Shown here piece after piece: positions 36,803-45,368 of a stretch of DNA of 64,000 nt; within the stretch, counting starts at the first letter, position 1; the number at the start of each line of letters is the position of its first letter. The stretch lies in assembly GCA_937941765.1 (NCBI GenBank), contig CALDGQ010000016.1, forward strand, positions 116,431 through 180,430. The letters are read 5' to 3'. The position numbers and the translations under genes are program-made. The notes below the pieces were generated by a model, which was not told where the DNA came from, searched no databases, and saw only the letters and a program-made list of their open reading frames with translations. Source of the stretch: an uncultured Saprospiraceae bacterium. GTDB taxonomy: Bacteria > Bacteroidota > Bacteroidia > Chitinophagales > Saprospiraceae.

Positions 36803-36993
36803 CAATCGCTAAAGCTCATTTGAATGTATGAAAAATGATTGATGATTATTTTCTCAATCGCTAAAGCTCATTTGAATGTATGATGTATGATATGACGTTG
36901 ATACGTATGCACACGCACTCACGAATTTTCGTCATATCATACATCATACATCATACATCATACATCATACATCATACATCATACATCATACAT
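36803..36993. repeat. Repeat complex: direct repeat, 22-bp inverted repeat and CATACAT microsatellite
   Basis: A 29-base direct repeat (starting CAATCGCTAAAGCTC) occurs at 36803-36831 and 36855-36883. A perfect 22-base inverted repeat pairs 36876-36897 with 36930-36951 around a loop containing GTTGATACGTATGC. The right arm runs into eight perfect tandem copies of the heptamer CATACAT (36938-36993). Confidence 0.8.
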
Positions 36994-37045
36994 CAAAATA
37001 TCATACATCAGCCACGCCTAGCGCAAAGCCTCCATTATCAAAATA

Positions 37046-39172
37046 TTACTCTTTTATAACACCCATCCTACGTCCATTCTTATACCGAACAATATAAGCA
37101 TCCGTAAAATCAGTCATCATCCGAATAGAGGATAATTTCCGTTTTGCAATCGCCAATGAGAAAAAATCACCCATCATAATTCTTTCCAAATCTCTAACAG
37201 GAATATATTCACTTTCTAGTCGAGCCATCTCTTTTACATCTTCATATCTTTTGTGATTCGGATTGTATTTTTTGACGGCAATCAATTGGATTTTGTAAAA
37301 TTCTCCCTTTGGCATTCTTGCTTTTTTCGTTCGACGTTCATATGCGTTTGCAGTCCGACTACTATCAGAAAAAGAAGAAATGGAAGTAATTTTATTGTTA
37401 GCAGGAGGATAAATATCTCGAGCAGTTGTTGTTGGTTTTGATGGTCGGACAACAGTAGTTGTAGGTCTAGTAGGAGTAGGAACTGGCGTTGAAACTACTT
37501 TTGGAGTTGTCTTTGGAAGTGTCACTTTTGGTTTTGGCTGGGTAATCATGGCTTTAGCATAAATCGGTTTTTGTACAGATCTTTGAACCCCATGTTTATC
37601 AATAAAAATATCCTTTTTGATTGGATCATTTGATTTCAAATTAATCGTATTAAATGCTTGAGATGCAGTCGGGTAACCTTCCTTATCGGATTCAACTACG
37701 AATTTTTTATTCGGTAAGAGTTTAAATTTATAGTTGCCATTTTTAGCATCAATCTTTGAAAGCAATCTCTTTTTTCCTGATTTTGAAATTTCATATAAGG
37801 CTACTTTCGACGCTTCGATTGGTGTCTCAGTTGCTTTTTCAAAAATAGTACCTTGCACCATTAGTTTTTTCTCTGGCAAATTATAAGCGAAAATATCAAG
37901 ATCTTTTGTATGGATTCTTTCGTTGCCAAACATCCTGTTAGAAATAAAAAGACCGTTGCCTTCTGAAACTGGTGAAGTGATATAAAAAATATCATCCGCA
38001 GCTGAATTGATTGGTAAACCCAAATGAATTGGATAATCCCATCTTTTCAAATCTCCCGTAGATGCATAAATGTCATAACCTCCGATTGAAGGATATCCTT
38101 TGCTACTGAAATATAAAGTCTGTGTAGGTACATCGTAAAATGGTGTCACTTCATCATGAACGGTGTTGACCATACTTCCTAAATTGTTAGGCGAAGTAAA
38201 AACGGGTGCGATGCTGTCTGTGTTAATTTGCGTAGTCGTATACCAAATATCCAATTCGCCTTTTCCTCCTTTTCGATCTGAAGAAAAGAAAATGACTTCT
38301 TTTTCCATCATATGTACAACCGTCGGATGTGTGGAAGTCGCATTAGAAACATTTACTTTATCAGGAAGTGGAGTAGGAGCGGACCATCCGTTGCTAGTTT
38401 GTTGGATAAAATTGAGTTGACAAATATTTTTGATATTACCTTTTTCAATTTCGACATCTTTACAAGTCGTGAAGTAGAAACGTTCTTTTGTTGGTGAGAA
38501 CGCACCGTTTCCAAAATCACCTTCAATTTCTGGAAGTCCTTGTGCTTCTTGACCCATTTGCCAATCTCCGTTCAGTTTTTGGGTTCTATAAATCCCTTGT
38601 GTATTTCCGATTGTGGAAGTATAATATAACAAATCATCTCCGAATAGTAAAGGAGCTGTTTCCATTTCGATGGTATTCACATTTCCATTTAACCAGGAAA
38701 TTACCACTTCAGCACTTTCGTTTTCAGCTAATAATTCTTGGCCTAATTCACAACCTGCGATTTCATTGGCAACCAATTTTCTCCACATTGCTTTTTTAGT
38801 TCCGGTGTATTCATCAATATAAAATGTAAAAGCTTCAATAGCAGCTTCATATTGCCCGTCTTGTTTTAAAGCATAAGCATATCGCAAATCTGATTTTGGA
38901 AACTTTTTAAAATCAGGTTTCAATTGTGCATATGCATCCACTGCATTAACATAATCATTGACTTTAAAATAGTTATTGGCTGCGCTGAAAAGCAATTCTT
39001 TTTTAGTAGAATTCTGTTTGTACGCTCTGAGAAAGTGATCGGCCGCATCATCGTATTTCTTTTGACTGGCAAATTTGGTTGCTAATTTCTTAAGCTTGCG
39101 CCAGCTTAAATCTTGCGAAAAGGCAGATTGGGAAATACCAATTACTAGTAAAATGATCAAAAAACGACTCAT
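37046..39172 (-). CDS. Envelope TPR / PD40 propeller protein with SPOR-like C-terminus
   Basis: A 708-residue secreted protein with a signal peptide ending in SAFSQ. Residues about 20-150 are TPR repeats (KYDDAADHFLRAYKQN, YVNAVDAYAQLKPD, YEAAIEAFTFYIDEY). Residues about 165-420 form a PD40/WD40-like propeller (TLYFSSKGYPSIGGYDIYAS, EVIFFSSDRKGGKGELDIWY). A carboxypeptidase-regulatory-like domain follows (MVQGTIFEKATETPIEASKV), then a Pro/Thr linker. The last 90 residues (FYKIQLIAVKKYNPN, MMGDFFSLAIAKRKLS, AYIVRYKNGRR) look SPOR-like. PorE and related proteins have the same TPR-PD40-regulatory order but end in OmpA; here that domain is missing. Cell-wall attachment is inferred. Confidence 0.82.
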   Translation of the reverse strand: MSRFLIILLVIGISQSAFSQDLSWRKLKKLATKFASQKKYDDAADHFLRAYKQNSTKKELLFSAANNYFKVNDYVNAVDAYAQLKPDFKKFPKSDLRYAYALKQDGQYEAAIEAFTFYIDEYTGTKKAMWRKLVANEIAGCELGQELLAENESAEVVISWLNGNVNTIEMETAPLLFGDDLLYYTSTIGNTQGIYRTQKLNGDWQMGQEAQGLPEIEGDFGNGAFSPTKERFYFTTCKDVEIEKGNIKNICQLNFIQQTSNGWSAPTPLPDKVNVSNATSTHPTVVHMMEKEVIFFSSDRKGGKGELDIWYTTTQINTDSIAPVFTSPNNLGSMVNTVHDEVTPFYDVPTQTLYFSSKGYPSIGGYDIYASTGDLKRWDYPIHLGLPINSAADDIFYITSPVSEGNGLFISNRMFGNERIHTKDLDIFAYNLPEKKLMVQGTIFEKATETPIEASKVALYEISKSGKKRLLSKIDAKNGNYKFKLLPNKKFVVESDKEGYPTASQAFNTINLKSNDPIKKDIFIDKHGVQRSVQKPIYAKAMITQPKPKVTLPKTTPKVVSTPVPTPTRPTTTVVRPSKPTTTARDIYPPANNKITSISSFSDSSRTANAYERRTKKARMPKGEFYKIQLIAVKKYNPNHKRYEDVKEMARLESEYIPVRDLERIMMGDFFSLAIAKRKLSSIRMMTDFTDAYIVRYKNGRRMGVIKE

Positions 39173-39304
39173 AGGATTCGGATTAAGAGACTGAAATTCA
39201 GCTGATTCTACTGATTAATTTTCGATCTGTTTAGTCAACTCAAAATTTACACTTCGATTTGACAAACTTCTGTAAATCAGCATTTAATACTACACATTAT
39301 TCTG

Positions 39305-39877
39305 TTACGTATTTCCAGTCAAAAGTTTGCTTATCACACGAGGAAAATATTGATGCTCTAATTTTAAAACCTTGGCAGCGATGTCTTTAGGACGATCGGA
39401 AGGGGAGATTGCACAAGTTTCTTGGAATATAACGGCGCCTTTGTCATACTCATTGTTAACGAAATGAATGGTTATACCGCTTTCTTTTTCTTTTGCTGCA
39501 TGTACTGCTTGATGAACATTCATGCCGTACATGCCTTTGCCACCATATTTTGGAAGTAGTGCAGGATGTATATTTATTATTTTTCTTCTAAAATTTCTGA
39601 CTAAATATGCTGGGACCAACCACAAAAAACCAGCAAGTACGATCAAATCAATTTCATAAGTTTTCAAATCTTGTACTAAGTTTTCGGAATCGTAAAATTC
39701 TTTTCTGTTCAGAATTTTAGTCGGAATAACAAATTCTGGCCCCATCTCTAAAACACCTGCATCTTTCTTGTTAGAAATAATGAGGCGAACATCTACCTGC
39801 TCATTATCTTCAAAGTGTTCGATTATTTTTCGAGCATTCGATCCTTTTCCGGAAGCGAAGATGGCTATCTTTTTCAT
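39305..39877 (-). CDS. purN: Phosphoribosylglycinamide formyltransferase
   Basis: PurN transfers a formyl group from 10-formyl-tetrahydrofolate to GAR in purine synthesis. With the start at MKKIAIFASGKGSNARKI the product is 190 residues, the usual length; an upstream ATG at 39895 would add six residues. The catalytic Asn and His are in INIHPALLPKYGGKGMYG, and the Asp in NEYDKGAVIFQE, with GITIHFVN between. It follows the 536-residue secreted protein gene by about 20 bases and so may be cotranscribed with it. Confidence 0.95.
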   Translation of the reverse strand: MKKIAIFASGKGSNARKIIEHFEDNEQVDVRLIISNKKDAGVLEMGPEFVIPTKILNRKEFYDSENLVQDLKTYEIDLIVLAGFLWLVPAYLVRNFRRKIINIHPALLPKYGGKGMYGMNVHQAVHAAKEKESGITIHFVNNEYDKGAVIFQETCAISPSDRPKDIAAKVLKLEHQYFPRVISKLLTGNT

Positions 39878-39897
39878 AATGAATTCAAGATACAATA

Positions 39898-41508
39898 CTA
39901 TTGTGGAACAAACTTTAATTTACCAAATTTAAATTTTCCTCGTCGTTCTCCATAAACGACCATTTCATAAAGACCTGTTTGTTCGCACACTTTGGGTCTA
40001 GTCAGTATTTTTTCTTCTCGATTACTTCCAAGTGCATATTTTATTACGTCACCCGATTGAGTAATCTCTGATAAGGTGATGATACTGTTATTACCATTGA
40101 ATTGATATGGGAATCTTCTGTTCTTTTTACGTTCTTCAAAATTCCGACTATTGTCATTGTAAACAAAGTACATACGGTCTCTTACAACTGCCATGGTGTA
40201 AGATGAGAAGTAACCATTGTCATCTCTAGTTTCTTGTCTTTTTGGAATTCTGGAAGTCCACTCAATGGTTCCATCTGGATTGATGTTGACCACGATAATA
40301 TCATTGTAATTGTATTCGTAGGAAACGCGATTGTCGAACTGATTATAATAATCGTTCATTCTAATTTCCTGAATAAAAAATTGCTCAGCTACCAAAACAG
40401 CTCCACCATCACTTCTTAAAATCAATTCATCAAGCGAAAATCTAAATAATTCTGCTTGTCGATTGGTTCTTCCTTTTTCTTCTGCTCTTTCAGCTCTTGA
40501 TTTTTCATATTCTGTATAATACTCAGTAAGAAAATCAAAATCGAATTCTTTGACACTTGAGGTTATTACATCTTCTGTTTCCGAATCAATCTTTATAAAA
40601 CAAGTTCCCTTTAAATTATTCGCATTTTGTTCTGAGAAAAATCCAGCACAAATCAAATCGCTATCATCATTTACTTTCATTGTTAAATCGGTAATAAATT
40701 TATCTTTCAAATCGACTTGATATTCTTTGAAGGTCGCACCATCATTTTTATAGGATAAAATGGAGTACTTATAATACGGTCTACTTCTTCCACCAATTAA
40801 TGGTCGATCTTCAAAAATTTGACCAAGTAGATAACAATTTCCATCATTGTCCACCGTATAACTTTTCACATCAAATCGATCATCATTATAAGGTAACGTG
40901 ACTTCTTTTTTCCAGAGTTCCTGGAAATCATTATCATAAACAATGAATTCGAATTTTTCTTCTTGGTTTCGCTTATAAGGCAAACTGTGATAAACCATTA
41001 TTTTGGAACTATCTTCTGAAACTACAAAATCAAAAATCCCACGCTTTTGGTTGCGGTCTTCAATTTCTCCAATCATTTGAAGATTATTCTTTTGTTTTAA
41101 AGAAACCGTACTAATAGTTTCTGCAAACAAATATTTCGTTTTTTTTGCTGCATTATAAAATGATGTGAAGAGAAAAAGATTGTCATTCAATAACATGATG
41201 TTTTCAAAATCTCTTCGCTTCTTTTTGTATTTCATTTCCAACTCTTTCGACTTGATTACTTTGTTCTTTTTGTTGAACTGTTCAATCAAATAAGAAGGAT
41301 ATCCTGATATTAATGAAGGAGTAGAAATTCTCAATGAAAAGAAACCTCGTTCATTTGTCCCAATTATCTTAGCCATTCGAGTGTTGTTTGGAGACTTGTG
41401 TTCTTCTCCCCAACTAATTTTTCCAGGTGCGTAATCTTTTTGTGCAAACAAATTTTGTGTCAATATGAAGCCACAGAAAATTAGTAGTAGAAATTTATAT
41501 TTTTTCAT
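39898..41508 (-). CDS. Secreted protein of unknown function
   Basis: A 536-residue protein with a signal peptide (LLLIFCGFILTQNLFAQ). The mature part is made of beta-strand segments separated by charged loops, for example IFDFVVSEDSSKIMVYHS, SYTVDNDGNCYLLGQ and IIVVNINPDGTIEWT, a pattern suggestive of a propeller. One helical, charged insertion (EYEKSRAERAEEKGRTNRQ) occurs near residue 340. There is no T9SS domain, lipobox or membrane span, so it is probably periplasmic. I do not recognise the family beyond resemblance to uncharacterised Bacteroidota exoproteins. It precedes purN in the same direction. Confidence 0.75.
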   Translation of the reverse strand: MKKYKFLLLIFCGFILTQNLFAQKDYAPGKISWGEEHKSPNNTRMAKIIGTNERGFFSLRISTPSLISGYPSYLIEQFNKKNKVIKSKELEMKYKKKRRDFENIMLLNDNLFLFTSFYNAAKKTKYLFAETISTVSLKQKNNLQMIGEIEDRNQKRGIFDFVVSEDSSKIMVYHSLPYKRNQEEKFEFIVYDNDFQELWKKEVTLPYNDDRFDVKSYTVDNDGNCYLLGQIFEDRPLIGGRSRPYYKYSILSYKNDGATFKEYQVDLKDKFITDLTMKVNDDSDLICAGFFSEQNANNLKGTCFIKIDSETEDVITSSVKEFDFDFLTEYYTEYEKSRAERAEEKGRTNRQAELFRFSLDELILRSDGGAVLVAEQFFIQEIRMNDYYNQFDNRVSYEYNYNDIIVVNINPDGTIEWTSRIPKRQETRDDNGYFSSYTMAVVRDRMYFVYNDNSRNFEERKKNRRFPYQFNGNNSIITLSEITQSGDVIKYALGSNREEKILTRPKVCEQTGLYEMVVYGERRGKFKFGKLKFVPQ

Positions 41509-41750
41509 GCCGATAATGGATTATTTAATTTAAAACGCTTTTGAGATTCAAACAATTTCTGATAGTCTATTAAGAATTTGTTAAATAGAATCAAAGAGAA
41601 TGCTTATGACGAAAATAATAAAAATTGTGGTGTTGTAAGTGTCTTCGTATCTTATTCTAAATGGAACTCCAAGTGTTTGCTCCAGAGCGCTCTCCTCAAT
41701 GTCCTTCATCTCTCAATGCCTTTAATGTTAAAGAATATAAATGAAAACAA

Positions 41751-41783
41751 AAAAAGCAACCCTGATGTTCAGGATTGCTTTTT
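41751..41783. terminator. Terminator downstream of porD
   Basis: AAAAAGCAACCCTGA pairs with TCAGGATTGCTTTTT (one mismatch) around TGT. It has the right polarity for the leftward porD transcript, and the A/T flanks allow both directions. The rest of the 298-base gap 41509-41806 shows nothing else. Confidence 0.8.
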
Positions 41784-41806
41784 CATAAAAAATAATCAAC
41801 GAAAAC

Positions 41807-42709
41807 TTATCTACCAATACTTCTATACGCGGAAGCATTTGCAGCATCTATCTTCGTCATGATTTTTTGAATATTGGATTTCTGACTGCTATTTCCTTTT
41901 TTGAAAATTTCTATAATTTCAGCAGATTTCGCATTGGCAAACATTTGCAAACACATTGCTTGCGGATAATTTTTTTGCACACCACTTATCAACTCCATGG
42001 CACCCATCACACCTTCTTTTGCAACTTCCGTATCAGTAATCATAACATCTAATCCAGATCTATGGTAATCATATAATGCTTGACGGAAATTACGTGCTCT
42101 TGGTGACATCACACTTTCCAACATCCAGTATCTGTTTCTATTACTTTCAAGCGATTGCCATCCTCTTACACTACTGGCAACTCCAGGTGGAATAGTCGTC
42201 ATTACATTTTGTGCTTCTTGATAATATTCTTCTCCACCAAAAGGAGCAAAAGTATCATAGTCCATTGCCAAAATCATGTAAACATAAAAAGCCATGATTG
42301 AAGTCAAATTCTGATCATAAGCATTCTTAGTGTATTGTAATGGTTGAAATTGTTCATATTCAATCAAGACATCTTTATCTACATGAGAAATAATTGGTGT
42401 CTCATCACTACTTCCATAAATTGGGCGTACTGCCTGAATCTGAAGATCCGCACTAAATGTTGTTGGTGATAATTCTTCAGAGATCGTTAACTGTATGTTA
42501 CATTTGATTCTTTCTTCTTGTGAAAAAACATCGCTGGTCCAAACGGTGTTGTTGAGGAATTCTCTTAAGTCATTTTCCAAATTGTCAAACAACTTCGGAT
42601 CTGCAGTCTGCAATTTAGGTGTGTTGACAGAGACGGTAAAATTCATTTCCTGAGCAACGACAAATAGTGCATTGAAGACAAACAAACAAAGTAGAAATAG
42701 ATGTTTCAT
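41807..42709 (-). CDS. porD: T9SS protein PorD (DUF4835 family)
   Basis: The 300-residue protein has a signal peptide (LFLLCLFVFNALFVVAQ) and the DUF4835 pattern: NFTVSVNTPKLQTADPKLFD, LENDLREFLNNTVWT, IKCNIQLTIS, a central VYMILAMDYDTFAPFGGEEY and RGWQSLESNRNRYWMLE. PorD/DUF4835 is an accessory T9SS protein. It follows coaBC by one base, in the bamD-rpoZ-coaBC-porD order conserved across Bacteroidota. The recN gene that often comes next is absent. The seven T9SS cargo genes in this window are its likely indirect clients. Confidence 0.88.
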   Translation of the reverse strand: MKHLFLLCLFVFNALFVVAQEMNFTVSVNTPKLQTADPKLFDNLENDLREFLNNTVWTSDVFSQEERIKCNIQLTISEELSPTTFSADLQIQAVRPIYGSSDETPIISHVDKDVLIEYEQFQPLQYTKNAYDQNLTSIMAFYVYMILAMDYDTFAPFGGEEYYQEAQNVMTTIPPGVASSVRGWQSLESNRNRYWMLESVMSPRARNFRQALYDYHRSGLDVMITDTEVAKEGVMGAMELISGVQKNYPQAMCLQMFANAKSAEIIEIFKKGNSSQKSNIQKIMTKIDAANASAYRSIGR

Positions 42710-42710
42710 A

Positions 42711-43940
42711 TTATTTTTTAGATTTCTTTTTTCTGGAATTTTTCTTTACGAGTATCGAAATTTCGTCTACAATATCTTCTGCCACAGCTACCTTAGTTTT
42801 TAACTCAAAATTTTTGATCTTATTGTTCTTGTGAATGATCGAAACTTTATTTGTGTCTACATTAAACCCAGCTCCTTTGTCATTTAAGGAATTGAGCACA
42901 ATAAAATCAAAATTCTTTCTTTTTATTTTACCTTTTGCATTGGCCACTTCATTATTGGTTTCCAAAGCAAAGCCGATTAATAATTGGTTCGCTTTCTTTT
43001 TTGCGCCCAATGTAGCTGCAATATCAATCGTTTTTTCTAAGTCTAAATTAAGACTTTTTTCTTTCTTTTTGATTTTGGATTTGGCCATCGTAATCGGACG
43101 ATAATCTGCGACTGCTGCTGCTAAAACAGAGACGTCTGTATACCTAAAACGTTTGTTGCAAGCTTTGTACATATCGTCAGCAGACACGACCCGTATCACT
43201 TCAACACCGTCATGCTCAACTTGTAATTTAGAAGGACCTAAAATCAGCTTTACATCTGCTCCTCTATTTGCCAATGCTTTTGCAATTGCAACACCCATTT
43301 TTCCAGAGGAATGATTTCCTATAAATCTAACTGGATCCAGATGTTCGTAAGTAGGACCTGCAGTAACCAATGCTTTTATATTTTCCAGATCATTTTTCTG
43401 TCCAAAAAACTTTTCGAGATGTATCACAATATCTTCTGGTTCCGCCATTCTACCTTCACCAACTAATCCACTTGCCAATTCACCCACACCAACCGGAATG
43501 AGGTGGTTACCCCATTTTTTAAGTTTGTCAATGTTTTGTTGTGTGGCTCCATGTTTCCACATATCCAAATCCATAGCTGGTGCAAAAAAGACTGGGCACT
43601 TCGCTGATAAATAAGATGCAACGATAATGTTGTCACAAAGACCATTTGCCATCTTAGATAGCGTAGTCGCGGTTGCTGGAGCTACGATCATAGCATCTGC
43701 CCACAATCCCATCTCCACATGATTGTTCCAACTCTCACCAGAGTGAACATCAGAATATACATTTTTTTTAGAAAGGGTAGATAGTGTTAGAGGTGTGATA
43801 AAATCAGTAGCAGCTTTGGTCATCAAAATTTGAACTTCACAACCTGCTTTGATAAGCAATCGGGTTAATGGCGCTGCTTTGTAAGCTGCAATACTACCAG
43901 TAATACCTAGAAGAATTTTCTTGCCTTTGAGATGAGACAT
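42711..43940 (-). CDS. coaBC: Bifunctional phosphopantothenoylcysteine decarboxylase / phosphopantothenate-cysteine ligase
   Basis: CoaBC makes 4'-phosphopantetheine for coenzyme A. The 409-residue protein has an N-terminal flavoprotein domain (GKKILLGITGSIAAYKAAPL), the catalytic His in SWNNHVEMGLWADA and the substrate-recognition motif APAMDLDMW, with Asp at the position usually occupied by Asn, a variant I recall from other Bacteroidota. The C-terminal CoaB domain starts at TAGPTYEHLDPVRFIGN and includes NHSSGKMGVAIA and AAVADYRP. A lysine-rich tail (KKNSRKKKSKK) ends the protein. It lies between rpoZ and porD. Confidence 0.95.
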   Translation of the reverse strand: MSHLKGKKILLGITGSIAAYKAAPLTRLLIKAGCEVQILMTKAATDFITPLTLSTLSKKNVYSDVHSGESWNNHVEMGLWADAMIVAPATATTLSKMANGLCDNIIVASYLSAKCPVFFAPAMDLDMWKHGATQQNIDKLKKWGNHLIPVGVGELASGLVGEGRMAEPEDIVIHLEKFFGQKNDLENIKALVTAGPTYEHLDPVRFIGNHSSGKMGVAIAKALANRGADVKLILGPSKLQVEHDGVEVIRVVSADDMYKACNKRFRYTDVSVLAAAVADYRPITMAKSKIKKKEKSLNLDLEKTIDIAATLGAKKKANQLLIGFALETNNEVANAKGKIKRKNFDFIVLNSLNDKGAGFNVDTNKVSIIHKNNKIKNFELKTKVAVAEDIVDEISILVKKNSRKKKSKK

Positions 43941-43973
43941 TTTTTTTAATTAAAAATGTAAAATGTAAAATTA

Positions 43974-44021
43974 AAAATAGGACCGTTGATACGTGTGCTT
44001 ACGTTTCAACGATCCTATTTT
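43974..44021. repeat. Stem-loop between rpoZ and coaBC
   Basis: A 16-base stem with one mismatch (43974-43989 with 44006-44021) encloses a 16-base loop. The element contains CGTTGATACGTGTGC, nearly identical to the loop of the repeat at 36.9 kb. It may terminate or attenuate the operon, or be an interspersed repeat copy. Confidence 0.65.
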
Positions 44022-44045
44022 ATAATTAGAATATTTAATTAGTAT

Positions 44046-44390
44046 TTATCTTTTCTTTTGATCCTTAGACTCATTGTAACGATAGTAAATTTCATCGTTC
44101 AAGAATTCTTCTGTTGCGATCAAAACAGGATTTGGAAGTCTTTCATAAAACTTAGAGATTTCGATCTGCTCTTTGTTTTCATGAACTTCTTCGATACTGT
44201 CTGAAGTGACAGCAAATTCTTCCAATTTTTTTGTCAACTCACTTTTAAGATCAACAGCAATCTGATTCGCTCTTTTAGAAATGATTACTAGACCTTCGTA
44301 GATACTACCAGTCTTGTTAACCAATTCCTTTATGTTACGAGCATCACAGTTAGCTTCTAAACCTTGTACTTTTGTTTTTATATCTGTCAT
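44046..44390 (-). CDS. rpoZ: RNA polymerase omega subunit (Rpb6-like, Bacteroidota type)
   Basis: A 114-residue protein with the conserved omega/Rpb6 core TGSIYEGLVIISKRANQIAVDLKSELTKKL, followed by an acidic helix and a Bacteroidota-type extension (ISKFYERLPNPVLIATEEFL) ending in a basic tail. Omega helps fold and assemble the beta' subunit. The gene overlaps the end of bamD by 41 bases and is followed by coaBC, as in other Bacteroidota. Confidence 0.88.
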   Translation of the reverse strand: MTDIKTKVQGLEANCDARNIKELVNKTGSIYEGLVIISKRANQIAVDLKSELTKKLEEFAVTSDSIEEVHENKEQIEISKFYERLPNPVLIATEEFLNDEIYYRYNESKDQKKR

Positions 44391-45192
44391 TACCTAAGTC
44401 TTTAAGTTTTTTAGTAGAATCTTTATAAATATTTTCGACTTCCTTGTTAAAAGAACTGGAAGCAAATTTTGCTTTAAATGTGTTGTAATGATCGATCGTA
44501 CTTCTGAATCGATCTTCTTGTTTGTCGAGAAAACTATTGTCAGCAAACAAGTAAGAAGTCTTCAACATTAAGTATCTAATGCGCTCCTCATTTTTTGTGT
44601 CTGGATATTCTTTTAATAAGTTTTCAAAACTTCTCATCGCAGATTGATACTGCTTTAAATCATAATAAAGTTCTGCTTCAGCAAACGCCTTTTGCTCTAA
44701 CTTAATTCTGATTTCATCCATGATACGGTTGCATTCTGAGACACGTTCGCTACTTGGATAAGTATTTACAAATAATTGAAATCCTTCTATGGCCTTTGCT
44801 GTATAAGTTTGATCCAATCGATATGTTGGAGACAACTTATAATTGGAATAAGCCGCCATGAAATCTGCTTCTTCTCTATATTGACTTGTCGCAAACGTGT
44901 TCGCAAAGTTTTTGAAATAGTAAGCACCCAAAATGTACTTCTTCAAATGATAATGCGTGTAAGCATACTTGAAGTAAATTTGTTCCGCTTCTTTTTTTCC
45001 ACGATAACTTCCAATAATCAATTCATAAAGCGACTGTGCTTTTAAGTAATCACCGGCTTCGTAATACTCCTCGGCTCTACTAAATAATAGCTTCGTATCA
45101 CCACTCGCACGAATGGTTTCAAACTCTGTTTTACACGAAGTCAAACACACTAAACTCAAAAGAAATATAAAGGGCAAAAAGCTGATTTTCAT
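44350..45192 (-). CDS. bamD: Outer-membrane assembly lipoprotein BamD
   Basis: BamD is the essential TPR lipoprotein of the BAM complex that inserts beta-barrels into the outer membrane. The 280-residue product has a lipoprotein signal ending in CLTSC (Cys20) and then TPR repeats: LFSRAEEYYEAGDYLKAQSLYE, KYAYTHYHLKKYILGAYYFKNF, AIEGFQLFVNTYPSSERV and AELYYDLKQYQSAMRSFENLL. Length and architecture fit the family. It heads the bamD-rpoZ-coaBC-porD operon and overlaps rpoZ by 41 bases. Confidence 0.92.
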   Translation of the reverse strand: MKISFLPFIFLLSLVCLTSCKTEFETIRASGDTKLLFSRAEEYYEAGDYLKAQSLYELIIGSYRGKKEAEQIYFKYAYTHYHLKKYILGAYYFKNFANTFATSQYREEADFMAAYSNYKLSPTYRLDQTYTAKAIEGFQLFVNTYPSSERVSECNRIMDEIRIKLEQKAFAEAELYYDLKQYQSAMRSFENLLKEYPDTKNEERIRYLMLKTSYLFADNSFLDKQEDRFRSTIDHYNTFKAKFASSSFNKEVENIYKDSTKKLKDLGNDRYKNKSTRFRS

Positions 45193-45199
45193 AAGGTTG

Positions 45200-45207
45200 C
45201 AAAATTA
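45200..45207 (-). promoter_or_regulatory. Possible -7 box directly upstream of bamD
   Basis: On the minus strand TAATTTTG fits TAnnTTTG, but it ends only 7 bases before the bamD ATG. If used, the mRNA would be leaderless or nearly so; a later bamD start or another promoter are alternatives. Confidence 0.3.
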
Positions 45208-45301
45208 CATTTATTTAACATGAGACACAAGATTTTTTTCAGTTCAAATCCACCATTATAAAACATCGTTTTTTGAGTTTTATTGGTTGAATTTTGAATA
45301 A

Positions 45302-45333
45302 AAAAAGCAACACGAATCAACGTGTTGCTTTTT
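45302..45333. terminator. Terminator after the CBM-like T9SS gene
   Basis: AAAAAGCAACACG pairs perfectly with CGTGTTGCTTTTT around 6 bases. It lies between the leftward T9SS gene and bamD, so the bamD operon starts afresh. Confidence 0.88.
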
Positions 45334-45368
45334 ATAATCAACTAATAATCAGTAGTTTACCGATTATT

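Noticed and set aside
41578..41862. Plus-strand 94-codon frame upstream of porD
   Set aside because: It crosses the porD terminator and the end of porD, with no recognisable product.
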